NCBI GenBank assembly: GCA_963854735.1
Contig: OY978109.1
Location: 186,001-250,000, forward strand
Length of the DNA stretch: 64,000 nucleotides
Direction: 5' to 3'
Source of the DNA: Marvania coccoides
Taxonomy: Eukaryota; Chlorophyta; Trebouxiophyceae; Chlorellales; Chlorellaceae
Shown: positions 23,666-34,924 of the stretch, in pieces
How positions within the stretch are numbered: position 1 is the first letter of the stretch
Layout of the letters: each line of letters starts with the position of its first letter
Made by a program: the position numbers and the translations under genes
The notes under the pieces: generated by a model
What the model saw: the letters and a program-made list of their open reading frames with translations, nothing else
The model's database searches: none
What the model was told of the DNA's origin: nothing

Positions 23666-25146
23666 ATGGCGTCACACATTTTCTTGGTTGTCGCCTCTTT
23701 TGCAAACACATTATTTTTCATCGCTGGAGCCGCTGCAGCATCGAAATACCACCATGGAAAATGCATGTAAGTTGAACTGTTTCCTAAATGCCCGTCTGAT
23801 TGCCCAGTCTTTACATTTTTTTTAACTTTTTCTCCAATTGATCTCAACGCTTAGCGGCGCCGCTGGAGAGCCCAGCAGCGCAATGTGCCGTGCGCAAATG
23901 ACAATGGGAGCGTGCTATAAGACGTACACCACCGTAAACCAGAGGCTGAAAGTCTCCTGCAGCTGGGTCCACTCTCACGACGGAGAAACTGTTTCAACCT
24001 GGAAAGCTTCAACCAGGGGCCTCCTCCCGGATAATACGACGGCAACGGGGCCTGCGTTTTATTCGGGTGCCGTGCCCACCAAATTCAGCACCTGCAGCGC
24101 CAGCTTTACCACAATTTTGCCCAAAAGCGCCAAAGGACGGTGGGGCGTGCGCAGCCAGTACTCTTTCCATTCCTCCCCGCTTCCATACATCTATGTCTGC
24201 ATGGTAAGCTTATAATTTGCAATCCAGCTGTGTTTTTCTTTTATAGTTTGTAATTCCAATTCCAGGATTATGGAAATAATGAAAGCTAATAATATTTTTT
24301 TCTCTCTCTCTCCTTTGTTTCTCTGCAGGCTGGCATGGACTTGACACCAAAGTGCCACTCGTGCGTCAACGACCCTAAAAAGTTTGAGGGAGAGAAGCCT
24401 GCGGAATACAAGCATGACTTCATTCTGTGGGACCCTCAACTCGTTGGGCAGTGGAAGAAAGATGGAATTCTCAGAGAGTGGCTCACTGTGACATACGAAT
24501 CGCGGCTGAGAACGTGCTCTAAGAAGAAAAGGCCGGCACCGTCGCTGTCGCCGCTGTATAAGATCACCAATGATCGGGTCGGACCGAAATATTCTCTCTC
24601 AGTCCCAGCCGGTAAGTCGTGTTTGTTTCTTTCCTTCAAATTCGCAGCTAAGAAACCGTTGGTTTATTTATTTATTCTATCCCCCCTTTTGTTTTAATTG
24701 CAGGCCACTGGATGTCTTTCAACGGTGACAGCTACTCCCTCAAGGGCTTGGCATCGGCAGCGTGGGAATTCAGCAGCACCAAACCGATGCTCTCAAAGCT
24801 CGGCGACCCCAAGCCCCTGGTGTCGGGGCTGCTCACCTTGCAGAACTTCGCCCTTTGGACAGCTTCCTGCATGAAAGGAGTTTGTCGGGCGCCGACTTCT
24901 TTTATCAAGGGCACTCTCTGCAAGGGAGTGACCTGCAGAGGGCACGCCAAAAGACTCGATCCTAGGGCGACGTACATCCTGTTGATTGTCTTCCCTCGAC
25001 TAGACCTGAGCCTCCTGAATCCCAGTCTTGTGCCCCCAAGAGTTGTTTACCAGCCGCAGGTGATTTCCTCGGCTGTGTGGGGCAACGTGACAAAGAATTT
25101 CGCGCATAAATTGAAACATGCACGTGATGAGATGGACAGGTGCTGA
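23666..25146 (+). CDS. secreted Cys-rich protein, unknown family
   Basis: Four exons (23666-23766, 23855-24203, 24329-24611, 24704-25146) give about 391 residues. A signal peptide covers the first ~25 residues (FLVVASFANTLFFIAGAAAA). The mature protein carries some 15 cysteines in pairs such as MCRAQMTMGACYKTY, KCHSCVND, CMKGVCRAP and LCKGVTCRG, suggesting a disulfide-bonded fold. There is no transmembrane tail and I recognise no catalytic motif. Codon use is like the neighbours, so I see no sign of recent transfer. Extracellular location is inferred. Confidence 0.75.
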
Positions 25147-26176
25147 GTTCTATCAACTGTTTGAAACCGGAGATATCTTTACTTCTTAATAATACAGTTA
25201 CTCACGTATTACCTTATTTATACGCCCTTTATCGAATTGATTCAGAGAGAATTCTCTCGGAGTATTGCTTATTTTGCCTCGTATCGGTAACCAAGAAAGT
25301 ATTTTTATAAATTCTTTGCATGGCGATTTTCTTTCCTTTGTCCTTTGTCGAGCCACCATTTCGTTTTTTTGTTCTACTTTCAATCAGACCCAATAACCCG
25401 TACAATAAATACGCATTTTATAACATTAAAAACTAAGAAATATCAAATGGGGCCGGGCGAGATACAACAGGGGCAGGCACTGAGAGCACGCACACCACAG
25501 CAACTCATTGCGACGGCAGGATGGGTCTGGGAATTTATAGCTCACAGTCGTCAGTTCGACCATTTGTTTTTTGTCATTCGGCGCAGCGTGCAATAGAGCA
25601 GAAAGGCAATTAGTATGCGGGGCATCTGCTATACCTAGTTGGTAGTTGACCAGCGTGCCGGCTATTGCCGTTGATTCCCGGCTGTCGGGGCCCTTTCCTT
25701 TCCACCGGCTGCTCTCGTGCATATCACCCATAAATAAAGAAGGATGAAAGTAGAAACTTTACATTTTATTTTTATTTGAAGATGGGTGGGTATAAACAGG
25801 ACAGGAGAGGAAGAAGAAAAAAAATAGCGGGCATACTTTTTAGAATGGTAAAAAACTGAGTGGGGAAAGCAAGTAATGAGCGGAGAGTTGGACTTAAATC
25901 ATCCCAGACTATAAACGAAGTATACACTGAGTAAATATTCAAAAGAATGGAGACAAACAAGAAACGGATTGATTATCACGGTGGCCAGGAAAAAAGAAAT
26001 GCAGAGGAACGCTGACTGATAATATGATTCGAATGGTACTTTAGAATTAATCAATGAATGGGTCCATTATTGGACAAACTGTGGATGGAAAAGAAAAATG
26101 TGAACTAAGGAAAGAAGAAAGGGGGCTAAAGATGCTTACGACAGGTAATACTATAGAGATGAATTACGTCACAATT
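25147..26176. other. intergenic, convergent 3' flanks
   Basis: About 1 kb of AT-rich DNA between the stops of the plus-strand Cys-rich gene (25146) and the minus-strand sulfotransferase (26177). No gene supported. Confidence 0.5.
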
Positions 26177-27118
26177 CTATGTATAGCCAAAACAAGCCAT
26201 GTCTTGGGCGTACGCTTGCCTGAGCATGGCATCATACGTCTGGTTGTGCAGCTTGCGAGCAATTGCAGTAAAGTTGCCGCCTTCGTTCCACACGCTGCTG
26301 GCAAACCCTTTGTCGGTAATAACAGGGAAGGTTTTAGCGGTGGTTCGGTTGGCGATGATGCCCAGCACTTTGCGGAAGTCTTGCTGAAAATTTTCCACTC
26401 TGCCGATAAAATCAAAGGGGACGGTGTGGTAGCTACCATTGATGTAGACCGGCGAGCTCAGCGCCAAACTCTGCGTTTCTAAATGACAGTCCCAGTAGTT
26501 GCTGTCGGTAACCATGCCTTGGAGCACATGGTGCATATGGGCGGCGTTCTGCGGGCGGCGCTGCTGGATGCACGCCTGTTTGTACCCCGAAAAAAAGCGG
26601 TCAATTGGGTGCCGCACAAACGTGAAGATGAAGTAGTTTTTTATTTCGGCCTCCGACAGGCATAAAGTGGAGCAGCGACCCTCTAGGACAGTGCAGTTCT
26701 GGCGGTCAAACCGTAGGGTATTTTTTCCAGAGCAACTGTAGAGGTTTGAGTAAAAAAAACGCTGCAAAATGACTCGAACAGTGGAACTCGCTGCTTTTCG
26801 CACGTCGACGTAAATAAACTTGTGCTCGGTGTTGACCACAACTTCATTAGCCTGGTGGCTGGGCCACATGGCGTACCCCCGCCCAGAAATGAAAGAATCC
26901 TCAGCGGTCTCGGTTTTGCCAAACATTTTGGTTTCCGCTGCTGCCGCGTCAAATTTGCATCTTTTTCCCGAGAAATAACACTGGCATTTAGATGAATACC
27001 ACGAGGAAAGGGGGCTCTCTTCGTTGTACCCCATTTTCTCGGCCTTCATCATATGGCTGGGCAGGAAAGGGGCTGCGAACAGCACCGCCAGCACAACGCC
27101 AATGGCAATTTTCGTCAT
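26177..27118 (-). CDS. Golgi-type carbohydrate sulfotransferase (Sulfotransfer_2 family)
   Basis: Single uninterrupted exon, 313 residues from ATG 27118. A short cytosolic tail and one N-terminal signal anchor (IAIGVVLAVLFAAPFLP) predict a type II Golgi membrane protein. PAPS-binding motifs are visible: the 5'-phosphosulfate loop VRKAASSTVR (106-115) and the 3'-phosphate motif FVRHPIDRFFSGYK (168-180). Several N-glycosylation sequons occur (NCT, NGS, NRT, NFT, NQT). Enzymes of this type transfer sulfate from PAPS to glycans, so a role in sulfated extracellular polysaccharide is inferred. It is one of the few intronless genes in the window. A longer frame opens upstream at 27271 (MFFRWRMVAQ), but the 27118 start places the anchor at the usual position. 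Confidence 0.88.
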   Translation of the reverse strand: MTKIAIGVVLAVLFAAPFLPSHMMKAEKMGYNEESPLSSWYSSKCQCYFSGKRCKFDAAAAETKMFGKTETAEDSFISGRGYAMWPSHQANEVVVNTEHKFIYVDVRKAASSTVRVILQRFFYSNLYSCSGKNTLRFDRQNCTVLEGRCSTLCLSEAEIKNYFIFTFVRHPIDRFFSGYKQACIQQRRPQNAAHMHHVLQGMVTDSNYWDCHLETQSLALSSPVYINGSYHTVPFDFIGRVENFQQDFRKVLGIIANRTTAKTFPVITDKGFASSVWNEGGNFTAIARKLHNQTYDAMLRQAYAQDMACFGYT

Positions 27119-28022
27119 GGAGCTCTGGCTGGCATAACTCGCGGCAGAGCTTTTCAGCACTCGGAAATGGTTCCTAATCAACACTGTGAACTGGGCGTGG
27201 TCGTTACCAGGGCAGCGAGGGCTGTCAACAGTGGAGGGGCGTTGTGCAACCATCCGCCACCGGAAAAACATATAATGTTTTCAAAAATAAAAAACTACGG
27301 TGCGCGCCTCCAGAATGATAGAATACGTGTAGAACATGCGTAAAAACGCTGAAAAAGGATGGAAACTGGGAGAAATGGACAAATGCCAGCCACAGAATAA
27401 TTAGATACGAGCTCTCTCTCACCAACAAAGGAGGGCGTACGAAAGGCAGCAACTGCCTGGAAAGAGAATGCAGTGGCTAGAAGGGCCGGGCTGCGACCGA
27501 GAAGCTCGCGACCAAATATAAGTAGAATAAGCGATCAAAAATCGAAATGGGATATCACAACGCCTGGCAAGAAATAGGTGCAACCCACTTCGTTAAAAGT
27601 GGGCGCAATTTTTGTTTTGCCACGCGTTTGCTGGTAGCGAAGGCGAGACGAGACGAAAAGTCGATTGGGCGGGGAGAAAAAAAAACGAGTTTTCTAATTT
27701 ACGTAGTACGTTGGAAAATTCTTTGGAAACAAAACTTTCGTTCTGCATTTTTAAATCCAATTATGTTATTTTCAACATACGTTTAAGTACACAGTGATCA
27801 TTTTAAGCTGTGAACAGACTGCATGCAAGCACAAATTGTGGGATTATAGTTTTGCACTTCCTCAATTAGAGTAGCCCGTCAGCTTTTATATTTGCAAAAG
27901 GTTGGAACATAGTCTCACGTTCTAAATAAATATAACAGCGGGCTTTTTTAGCCTGCCTGCACCTCCACATTTTTTTCTCACGAAATTTTTATTTTTGCTA
28001 CACGCTCGCAGTCGACGGCCCG
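27119..28022. promoter_or_regulatory. divergent upstream region, sulfotransferase / BMS1
   Basis: About 900 bp between divergent starts at 27118 (-) and 28023 (+). AT-rich, no supported coding sequence. It should contain both promoters. Confidence 0.35.
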
Positions 28023-31000
28023 ATGGCCAAGGAGGGCGGCAAGTCGCACCGCAAGAAAAAGTCCGGCCGCAAGGCCGATAACCGGGCGGCGGCGGAGACC
28101 AAAAAGAAAAAGGACACCCCCGCTGGCACCACAGCTGTCAGCGATGCTGCTGCACGCAAACAAAATCCCAAGGCCTTCGTCTTCTCCTCTCGGGGGAAAG
28201 CCAAGATCCAGCGGGCGCGCACTGCCGAAAAAGATCAGAAGCGCATGCACGGTAAGCCCCATTTATCCCTCTTAAATCTGTTTCCTTCCATACTTTGATA
28301 TATTGTAATCCCCCTTTTTCATGTTTATCAGTGCCTGCTGTGGAACGGCTCGTGGAAGAGCCTCCCCCGTTCACTGTGCTGGTTCACGGCCCCCCAGGCG
28401 TGGGTAAAACCACCCTCATCAAGTGCCTCATTAAGCATTACACGCGCCAGGACGTTCGAGACGCCAAGGGCCCGGTGACGGTGGTGGCGGGCAAGGCGCG
28501 CCGCCTGACCTTCATCGAGTGCCCCCAGGACCTGAACGCGATGATCGACGCCGCCAAGTTTGCGGACCTGGTGCTGCTGCTGGTGGACGGGGGGTTTGGC
28601 TTTGAGATGGAAACCTTCGAGTTCCTCAATATCCTACAGGTTGGTTAAATTGGGTGTTTTTTGAAATCTAGGCATTCTGCGCTTTCTAAATCAGTGTTGT
28701 GTATTTAAAATGGAGCGAAATTCAGCCCTATTATCCCCATTTTGTTTTTAAAGCATATTTTTGTATATATTTTTATCTCACCCGTTTCTTTCAATTTTTC
28801 TATATATTGCCAGGTGCACGGCTTCCCCAAGGTCATGGGCGTGCTGACCCACCTGGACGGCTTCAAGGACACCAAGGCCCTCAAAAAGACGAAAAAGGCG
28901 CTCAAGCACCGTTTCTGGGCGGAAATCTACCCGGGAGCCAAGCTCTTCTACCTCTCGGGCATTAAAAACGGGCGCTACCTCAACCGGGAGGTCCTCAACC
29001 TGGCCCGCTTTATTTCTGTGATGAAGTTTCGGCCGCTGGCGTGGCGGCAGACGCACCCGTTCCTGCTGGCCGACCGTTTCGAAGACGTGACCCCGGGGGA
29101 GGCGGTGCGCGCAGACCCGCGCTGCGACCGGGACGTGGCGGTCTACGGCTACGTGCGAGGCACGGCGTGGCGGGAAGGAGGCATGGCCCACATTGCCGGC
29201 GCCGGCGATTTCAGGCTGGAGGAGGCCTCTGCGCTGCCGGACCCGTGCCCGGGGCCCAGCCAGCTGAAACGGCGGTCGTTGAACGAGCGGGAGCGGCTGA
29301 TTTACGCCCCTATGAGCGATGTCGGTGGGCTGCTGTTTGACAAGGACGCCATGTACATCGATATCCCCGAATGGAAGGTAAATTTTGAAGAGCATTGCTT
29401 ATTATAACCAAATATGTTATAGTTCAGCCTTTTCATGCTTCAAAAAACATAAATTCTGTTTTTTCCATAATAAAGACGTGTTTTTATCCCCATTTTTGTT
29501 TGTTTTTGTTTTTTATCCAACGCAGCTCCAGTTCAGCCAGGCCACTGTGGGCGGCGCGGAGGCTGGGGAGGGCGAGGCGATGGTGCGCGGCCTGCAGGGC
29601 ACCAGGATGGGTGTGGATGAGAAGCTCAAACGCTCCCGCATCAAGCTGTTTGCTGGGGGCGCTGAGGTGGGCCACGACGACGACCTGGACGCCGGCAGGG
29701 GCGTGGCGCTCGACTCAGAGGAGGAGGCAGACGAAGAGAACGGGTGGGGCGGCGGCAGCAGCGGAGGAGAAGAAGACATCTCCGACAGCGGCAGTGAGAG
29801 TGAGGAGAGCGGCAGCGATGAGGATGGCGAGGAAGGCGTGGGTAGACGGCTGAGGAAGGGCGGGGGCACGAGCGGGGCGCAGGTCGTGCACAGCGCCGAC
29901 GGCCGAGTGAGGAGGCGAGCAGTGTTTTCTGGAGATGCAGCGGCGGGGACGCGGGGCAGCGGCAGCGCTGAGGCTCTGGAATTTGACGACGAGGAGGACG
30001 GCAGCGGTGGAGAGGAGGAGAGTGAAGATGAAGGAGGCGGTGTCGGCGGCAGTGACGCCTCTGAAGACGAAGAGGACGAAGAGGAAGATGGTGAGGGCCT
30101 TGGGGCTGCTGCCAAATGGAAGTCTGCGATGCTGGAGCGCGCCAAGCTGCTGTTTTCTGCGCGCGCTGCTGACCTGCAGGACTACATTTATGGTACCAGG
30201 GCCACCGTCGATAAAATGGCTGCTGCGGGCGGCTCAGGGCTCGGACCGGCTGGGGCTGGGTACGAGTCTGACGACGAAGAGCTGTTCCGCCCGAAAAACC
30301 GCGCGACGACGGGCGCCAACGCAGTCAACGGCGGCGGCGGCAGAGAAACCAGCGATGGCGTGGATTGTTCGCGCGCTGCTTTGCCTGCTGCGGTGCTGGA
30401 GCAGTGGGAGGACGCCGCCGCGGTGGACTCGCTGCGGGGGCGGTTCGTGACGGGGGATTGGGAGGTGGGTGAGGCGCGAGATGCAGCTCGGCCTGGGGAC
30501 GACAGCGGCAGCGATGCTGAGGACGCAGCGGACGACGAAGACGAGGTTTTTGGGGACTTTGAGGACCTGGAGACGGGGGAGCGGTTTGCTGGGAGCTCAG
30601 ACCCCGCCACTCGCGCCGCTGCGGCCGCCATCAAGGCGGCGGAAGCGGAGGAGGACGTTGCGGCAAAAAAAGCAGCAAAGAAGGCGGCTTTCGACAGCGA
30701 ATACGATGAGGGTGGGAAAGGTGGGAAGGGGGTAAAGGACGGGACAGAGGGGGAGGCGAAGAAAAGCCTCACTGGCGCGCAGAAGGCAAAAGCGAGGGAG
30801 CTGGAGGAGGAGGGCGAAACGTACTACGACGCGATGAAAAAAGAAATGGCGCAGCGGGCGCAGCGCACCAAGGACGCCATGGACGCGCTGGACCCCGCGC
30901 AGCGGGTAGCCATGGAGGTGAGTTTCGTGTGAAAGAGTGAAACTATTTCCACTACTGCTTTTTTTTATTTTAATAAAGGAAAAAAATGTTTTTTCACGCC

Positions 31001-32649
31001 TACTTGATCAGTTTTTTCGCCTCGTTTCAGCTACTGATGTTTCCCCCCTTCTATTCTTCTCACTTTCTTTTGATTTTCTTCTTTTCTTTTCTTTTCTTTT
31101 GAACTCACAGGGCCACCGCCCCGGCACCTACGTCAGACTTCGCTTCTCCGGCGTGCCCTGCGAGCTAGCGCAGCACTTCGACCCGCGCCAGCCGCTGCTC
31201 GTGGGCGGTCTGGGCCGTGGGGAGGAGTCTCAGGGGTACATGCAGCTGCGGATGAAGCGTCACCGCTGGTTCCCCAAGACGCTGAAAAATCGAGATCCGC
31301 TCATCCTGTCGGTGGGCTGGCGGCGGTTCCAGACGCTCCCCGTGTACGCCATCAAGGACAACAACGAGCGGCACCGCATGCTCAAGTACACGCCAGAACA
31401 CATGCACTGTTTGGCGGCCGCTTGGGGGCCTATGGCGCCACCCGGCACCGGCGTTTTGGCGGTGCAGAAAGTGAACGGGGAGGTGGCGCACTGGCGGGTG
31501 GCCGCCACGGGGGTGGTGCTGGCCCTGGACGCGAGCCTGAAGATCGTGAAGAAGCTGAAGTTAGTTGGCTCTCCGTACAAAGTGCACCGGCACACCGCGT
31601 TTGTCAACGGCATGTTCAATTCGCAGCTGGAGGCGGCCAAGTTCGAGGGTGCAGCGGTTCGCACGGTGTCCGGCATCCGCGGCACCATCAAGAAGGCGCT
31701 GCGGTCGGGAGCCGGGGGCGGGGCGAGGGACGGTGGGTTCAGAGCCACTTTTGAGGATAAGCCGCTGCTCAGCGACATCGTTTTCCTGCGGGCCTGGGTC
31801 AACGTGGAAGTGCCCAAATTCTACAGCCCCGTCACCAACCTGCTGGCGCCGCAGCAGGCGGCAAAGGCCCGGGATTCCAAGCCCCGAAAAAACAAAATCA
31901 CCGCCGCTGCTGGGGAGGAGGACGGCGGTGCAGCGGGCGAGGAGCTGCATGCAGCGGCTACGGCAGCTGCAGCGGCGGCCGATCAGGACCGGCAGTTCGT
32001 TCCTGCTGCCAAGTTTGGCGGCGCCCGCCCTAGCTTTGTTTTCGGCACCGGCGCCCGCGGCTTGGGCTACTACAGCGATACCGCTGCAGCAGGTGGCGGC
32101 GCGGCGGCTGCCACAGCTCGGGACAACCGCGCAGGCGCAGCAGGCGAGGACGCGGCGCCTGGTGGCGATGGCGCTTCTACCGAAGCTGCTCCTGGGTGGG
32201 TGGGAGTTCGCTCCGTGGCGGATTTGCGGCGGGAGCGTGGCATTGGCGCCCCCCGCGTCAGCGACTCGCTGTACCGCCCTGTGGAGCGCAAGCCCAAGGT
32301 GTTCAACCCTCTGCGAGTGCCGTCGGCGCTGCAGGCGGCGCTGCCGTTCAAGAGCAAGCCCAAGCTGGAGGCCAAGCGCAAGCGCAAGAGCCTGGAGCAG
32401 CGGCGGGCGGTGGTGGTGGAGCCGCAGGAGCGCAAGGCAATGAGCCTGGTGGCGCAGCTGAACGCAATTCGAAACTCCAAGGCGGAGGCGCGGCGGGAGC
32501 AGCACGCGCGGTACACCGCCAAGGTGGCGAAGCGGGTGGAGGCGGAGGAGGCCTGGCGGGGGCAGCACAACAAGGAGGAGAAGAAGCGCAAGTACGTGGA
32601 GGCGGGGCAGGCGGCCAAGCGCAAGGACAAGAAGGCACGGGGCGATTGA
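28023..32649 (+). CDS. BMS1: ribosome biogenesis GTPase BMS1
   Basis: Five exons (28023-28251, 28332-28639, 28814-29377, 29526-30917, 31111-32649) join to about 1343 residues, close to the family norm. Order: a basic N-terminus ([31 protein letters not shown]); a GTPase domain with P-loop GPPGVGKTT (96-104), [20 protein letters not shown] and GVLTHLDGF; an AARP2CN-like segment ([37 protein letters not shown]); a long acidic linker in exon 4; and the DUF663/RIBIOP_C domain ([100 protein letters not shown]). A Lys/Arg-rich coiled tail follows. BMS1 delivers RCL1 to the nucleolar SSU processome. A TGTAA lies 47 bases after the stop. Confidence 0.96.
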
Positions 32650-33102
32650 GCGAGCATCATTTTTGTGCCACTCGGCATTTATTTACACGTGTCTTTGTAA
32701 CACAAAAGAGGCAAGCAGGCAAGCGTTTTTGGGGGTGTTGTAGGCTGCAACCGGGAGAGATGGAGCGAGCAGTTGGACATTTTGGGGGAAGGGGTTTTGG
32801 GATGTGGCCCCGTGTAGGTGTTACTATGCAGCGTAGTTGTTACATGAAGCGTCGAGAGCAGCTTGTTTTGTGTGTTTCGCCAGGTTAGATCGCGATCGAT
32901 GGATGGGAAGAAAGAAATCATATGTACTGCTGGTTTGCTCCCACCCAAGCGCTACTGTCGGCGCAGCCACCGTTGTAGATATCATAAACATTTTGTTCTA
33001 GCATAGCACGAGGAGAGAGGACGCGTCCGACACCCCTCGCAATCGGTTTAGACTAGCCAACCAACGTTCCCACTCAATCATCTTTAATTTTTACCAACCG
33101 CA
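32650..33102. other. intergenic between BMS1 and MscL
   Basis: About 450 bp holding the BMS1 3' untranslated region and the MscL promoter side. TGTAA occurs at 32696-32700, a plausible poly(A) signal for BMS1. No coding signal. Confidence 0.4.
32696..32700 (+). terminator. TGTAA poly(A) signal candidate for BMS1
   Basis: TGTAA 47 bases downstream of the BMS1 stop codon. It is the typical chlorophyte signal, but a short word that can occur by chance. Confidence 0.35.
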
Positions 33103-34035
33103 ATGGGCATCAAAGAACACGGCAAGAAGGCGGCAGGATGCTGCGGCGGCATCTGCTCGGGTGAGAAATGGTGTATTTCAAGGGCATTGTTGGTTGGTTG
33201 GTTGGCTGGCAGCGGTCGCCAGAGTAGACCATCCGTAGACTCCACATCACGTTCAACCAAAAATTCACTGCAATTCAAATGCAATGCAGGACTCTGTGAC
33301 TTCATCTTCAAGTCTAAGTTCTTGGAGCTCGCTCTGGCCGTCCTCCTTGGCGGCGCGACAAAAGATGTCGTCGATAGCTTCGTGGCAGTGAGTCCAACCC
33401 CCTTCACCCATTTCCCCTTTATCTTCCCATTCCTTTTCTCCTCCGTTTTTCTATCCGACGCTTTGAACATTCAAATTGATGTCCTTTCTTTCCCCCTCTA
33501 TTTCCTTTCGACCGCTCTAACACTCCCATGAACACCCCCTGCAGGCCTTCATCACCCCCCTCCTTGGCATGATTGGCGACCCCAACAAGACCACCAGTAA
33601 GAAAATCAACCGACACGTTTTTTACAATGCAAACCAAAATACAAATTTGAGAGTTTTGACTCAGAAACAGTTCTCATCAGCCTGCAAACCTGCTTCCTCT
33701 TATGCCATTAAATTTCTGTCTATACACCGTCTGCAGGCCTCCAGTTCACCGTTAACGGCTCCGTCTTCAACTATGGCCTGTTCCTCGACGCCCTTATTGC
33801 CTTCATCATAATATGCACTCTGGTCTACTTTGCCATCGTTGTGCCCTACATGGCTGTCATGGCCAGGCTCTACCCCACCCGCGAGTGCCCCGAGTGCATG
33901 TGCGACGACCTGCCCGCCGCTTCGTTGCGCTGCAAGTACTGCTGCTCCGCCATCGGCCCCGCACCCAAAAATGTCGACAACGACGAGGACATCTCCATGC
34001 CCCCTGTTGCCGTGGGCGTGGGCGCGGCCATGTAA
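33103..34035 (+). CDS. large-conductance mechanosensitive channel (MscL family)
   Basis: Four exons (33103-33160, 33290-33387, 33545-33596, 33737-34035) give 168 residues. The MscL layout is clear: a short N-terminal amphipathic region (here Cys-rich, AGCCGGICSGLCDF); TM1 with FLELALAVLLGGATKDVVDSF, followed by VAAFITPLLGMIGD (28-64); a periplasm-type loop FTVNGSVFNYG; TM2 GLFLDALIAFIIICTLVYFAIVVPYMAVM (83-111); and a C-terminal cluster with four cysteines (C120, C123, C135, C138) in RECPECMCDDLPAASLRCKYC. The same C-terminal pattern occurs in some bacterial MscL proteins. MscL opens under membrane tension to release osmolytes. Three introns show it is a nuclear gene, not contamination. No N-terminal transit peptide is obvious, so the membrane is uncertain. 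Confidence 0.88.
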
Positions 34036-34924
34036 ATAACATCCAAACTTTCTTTTGAAACTCCCCTCCTTTTCTTGTGCTGGTGCCTCCATTGTAGTTG
34101 AGGCGCTCAGCACCGAAATTCTCTCTCTGAAATCTGTACGTACTTTTTTATTCAAATTTATGGCGCTTCCATGCCGTCGATTTTGGTAAATGGCCTTGTT
34201 GCCGTCCTTTCAATGCACTTATTCGATGTCTTTTTCGCTTTTTACCAAGGCCCAGTCTGTTTTTTGCATTTTTTTCTCTCTAATATACATGCAAATATTT
34301 ATATGCACGCTTCATGCACCCCAAGGTCAGTAGATCATTGAAGCAAGCCCAGGGAGGTGATTATTATTTTTTCAAATTGCTTCAATAGGCGGCTTCGTTG
34401 TGTTTTTTTTCTTGGGGCCAAGGTTTAATATAAAAAAAAATTAAAGGAGAAATCATGAGGGATACTCCTCTGCGGGTTCCGCAGCGTGCAGCACAGTCGC
34501 TGCCGGCTGCTGTGGCAGCCGGAGACCGTTGAGTTTGGTGGGTTGCAAAGCACACCCGAGTGGTGCGCGAGGGATGCACACGAGCGCCGGGGAAGTATTG
34601 TTAACCAAGCATAGCTTGGCCGGACGTACGCAGACCAATATTATATTGAATATATTTTCTCCTGACACAACCAATTTATTGACAAAAGCAAAGGCGTGGA
34701 GAAGCCATCACACACATTCAAGGCTGTAACGAATAAGTATAAATGATATACATCGCTCTAATTGCCAGCGTTTGGAGTTTTATACGCCAAGTAAAAAAAA
34801 AAATGTTCCTCGAGTTTTAATTTTCGATAATCAGTTTTCACGCCGATTTTATTTTTATTTGTTTCAAGTTACACAAACATAGCAACCAATTACGTAGCAC
34901 CGCCCCTAACCCTGCTTGCCGGCC
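34036..34924. other. intergenic region
   Basis: About 890 bp, AT-rich, between the MscL stop and the ING gene start. No supported gene. Confidence 0.5.

Noticed and set aside
31561..32568. 335-residue minus-strand open frame
   Set aside because: Antisense shadow of the BMS1 last exon, whose plus-strand protein is strongly conserved.
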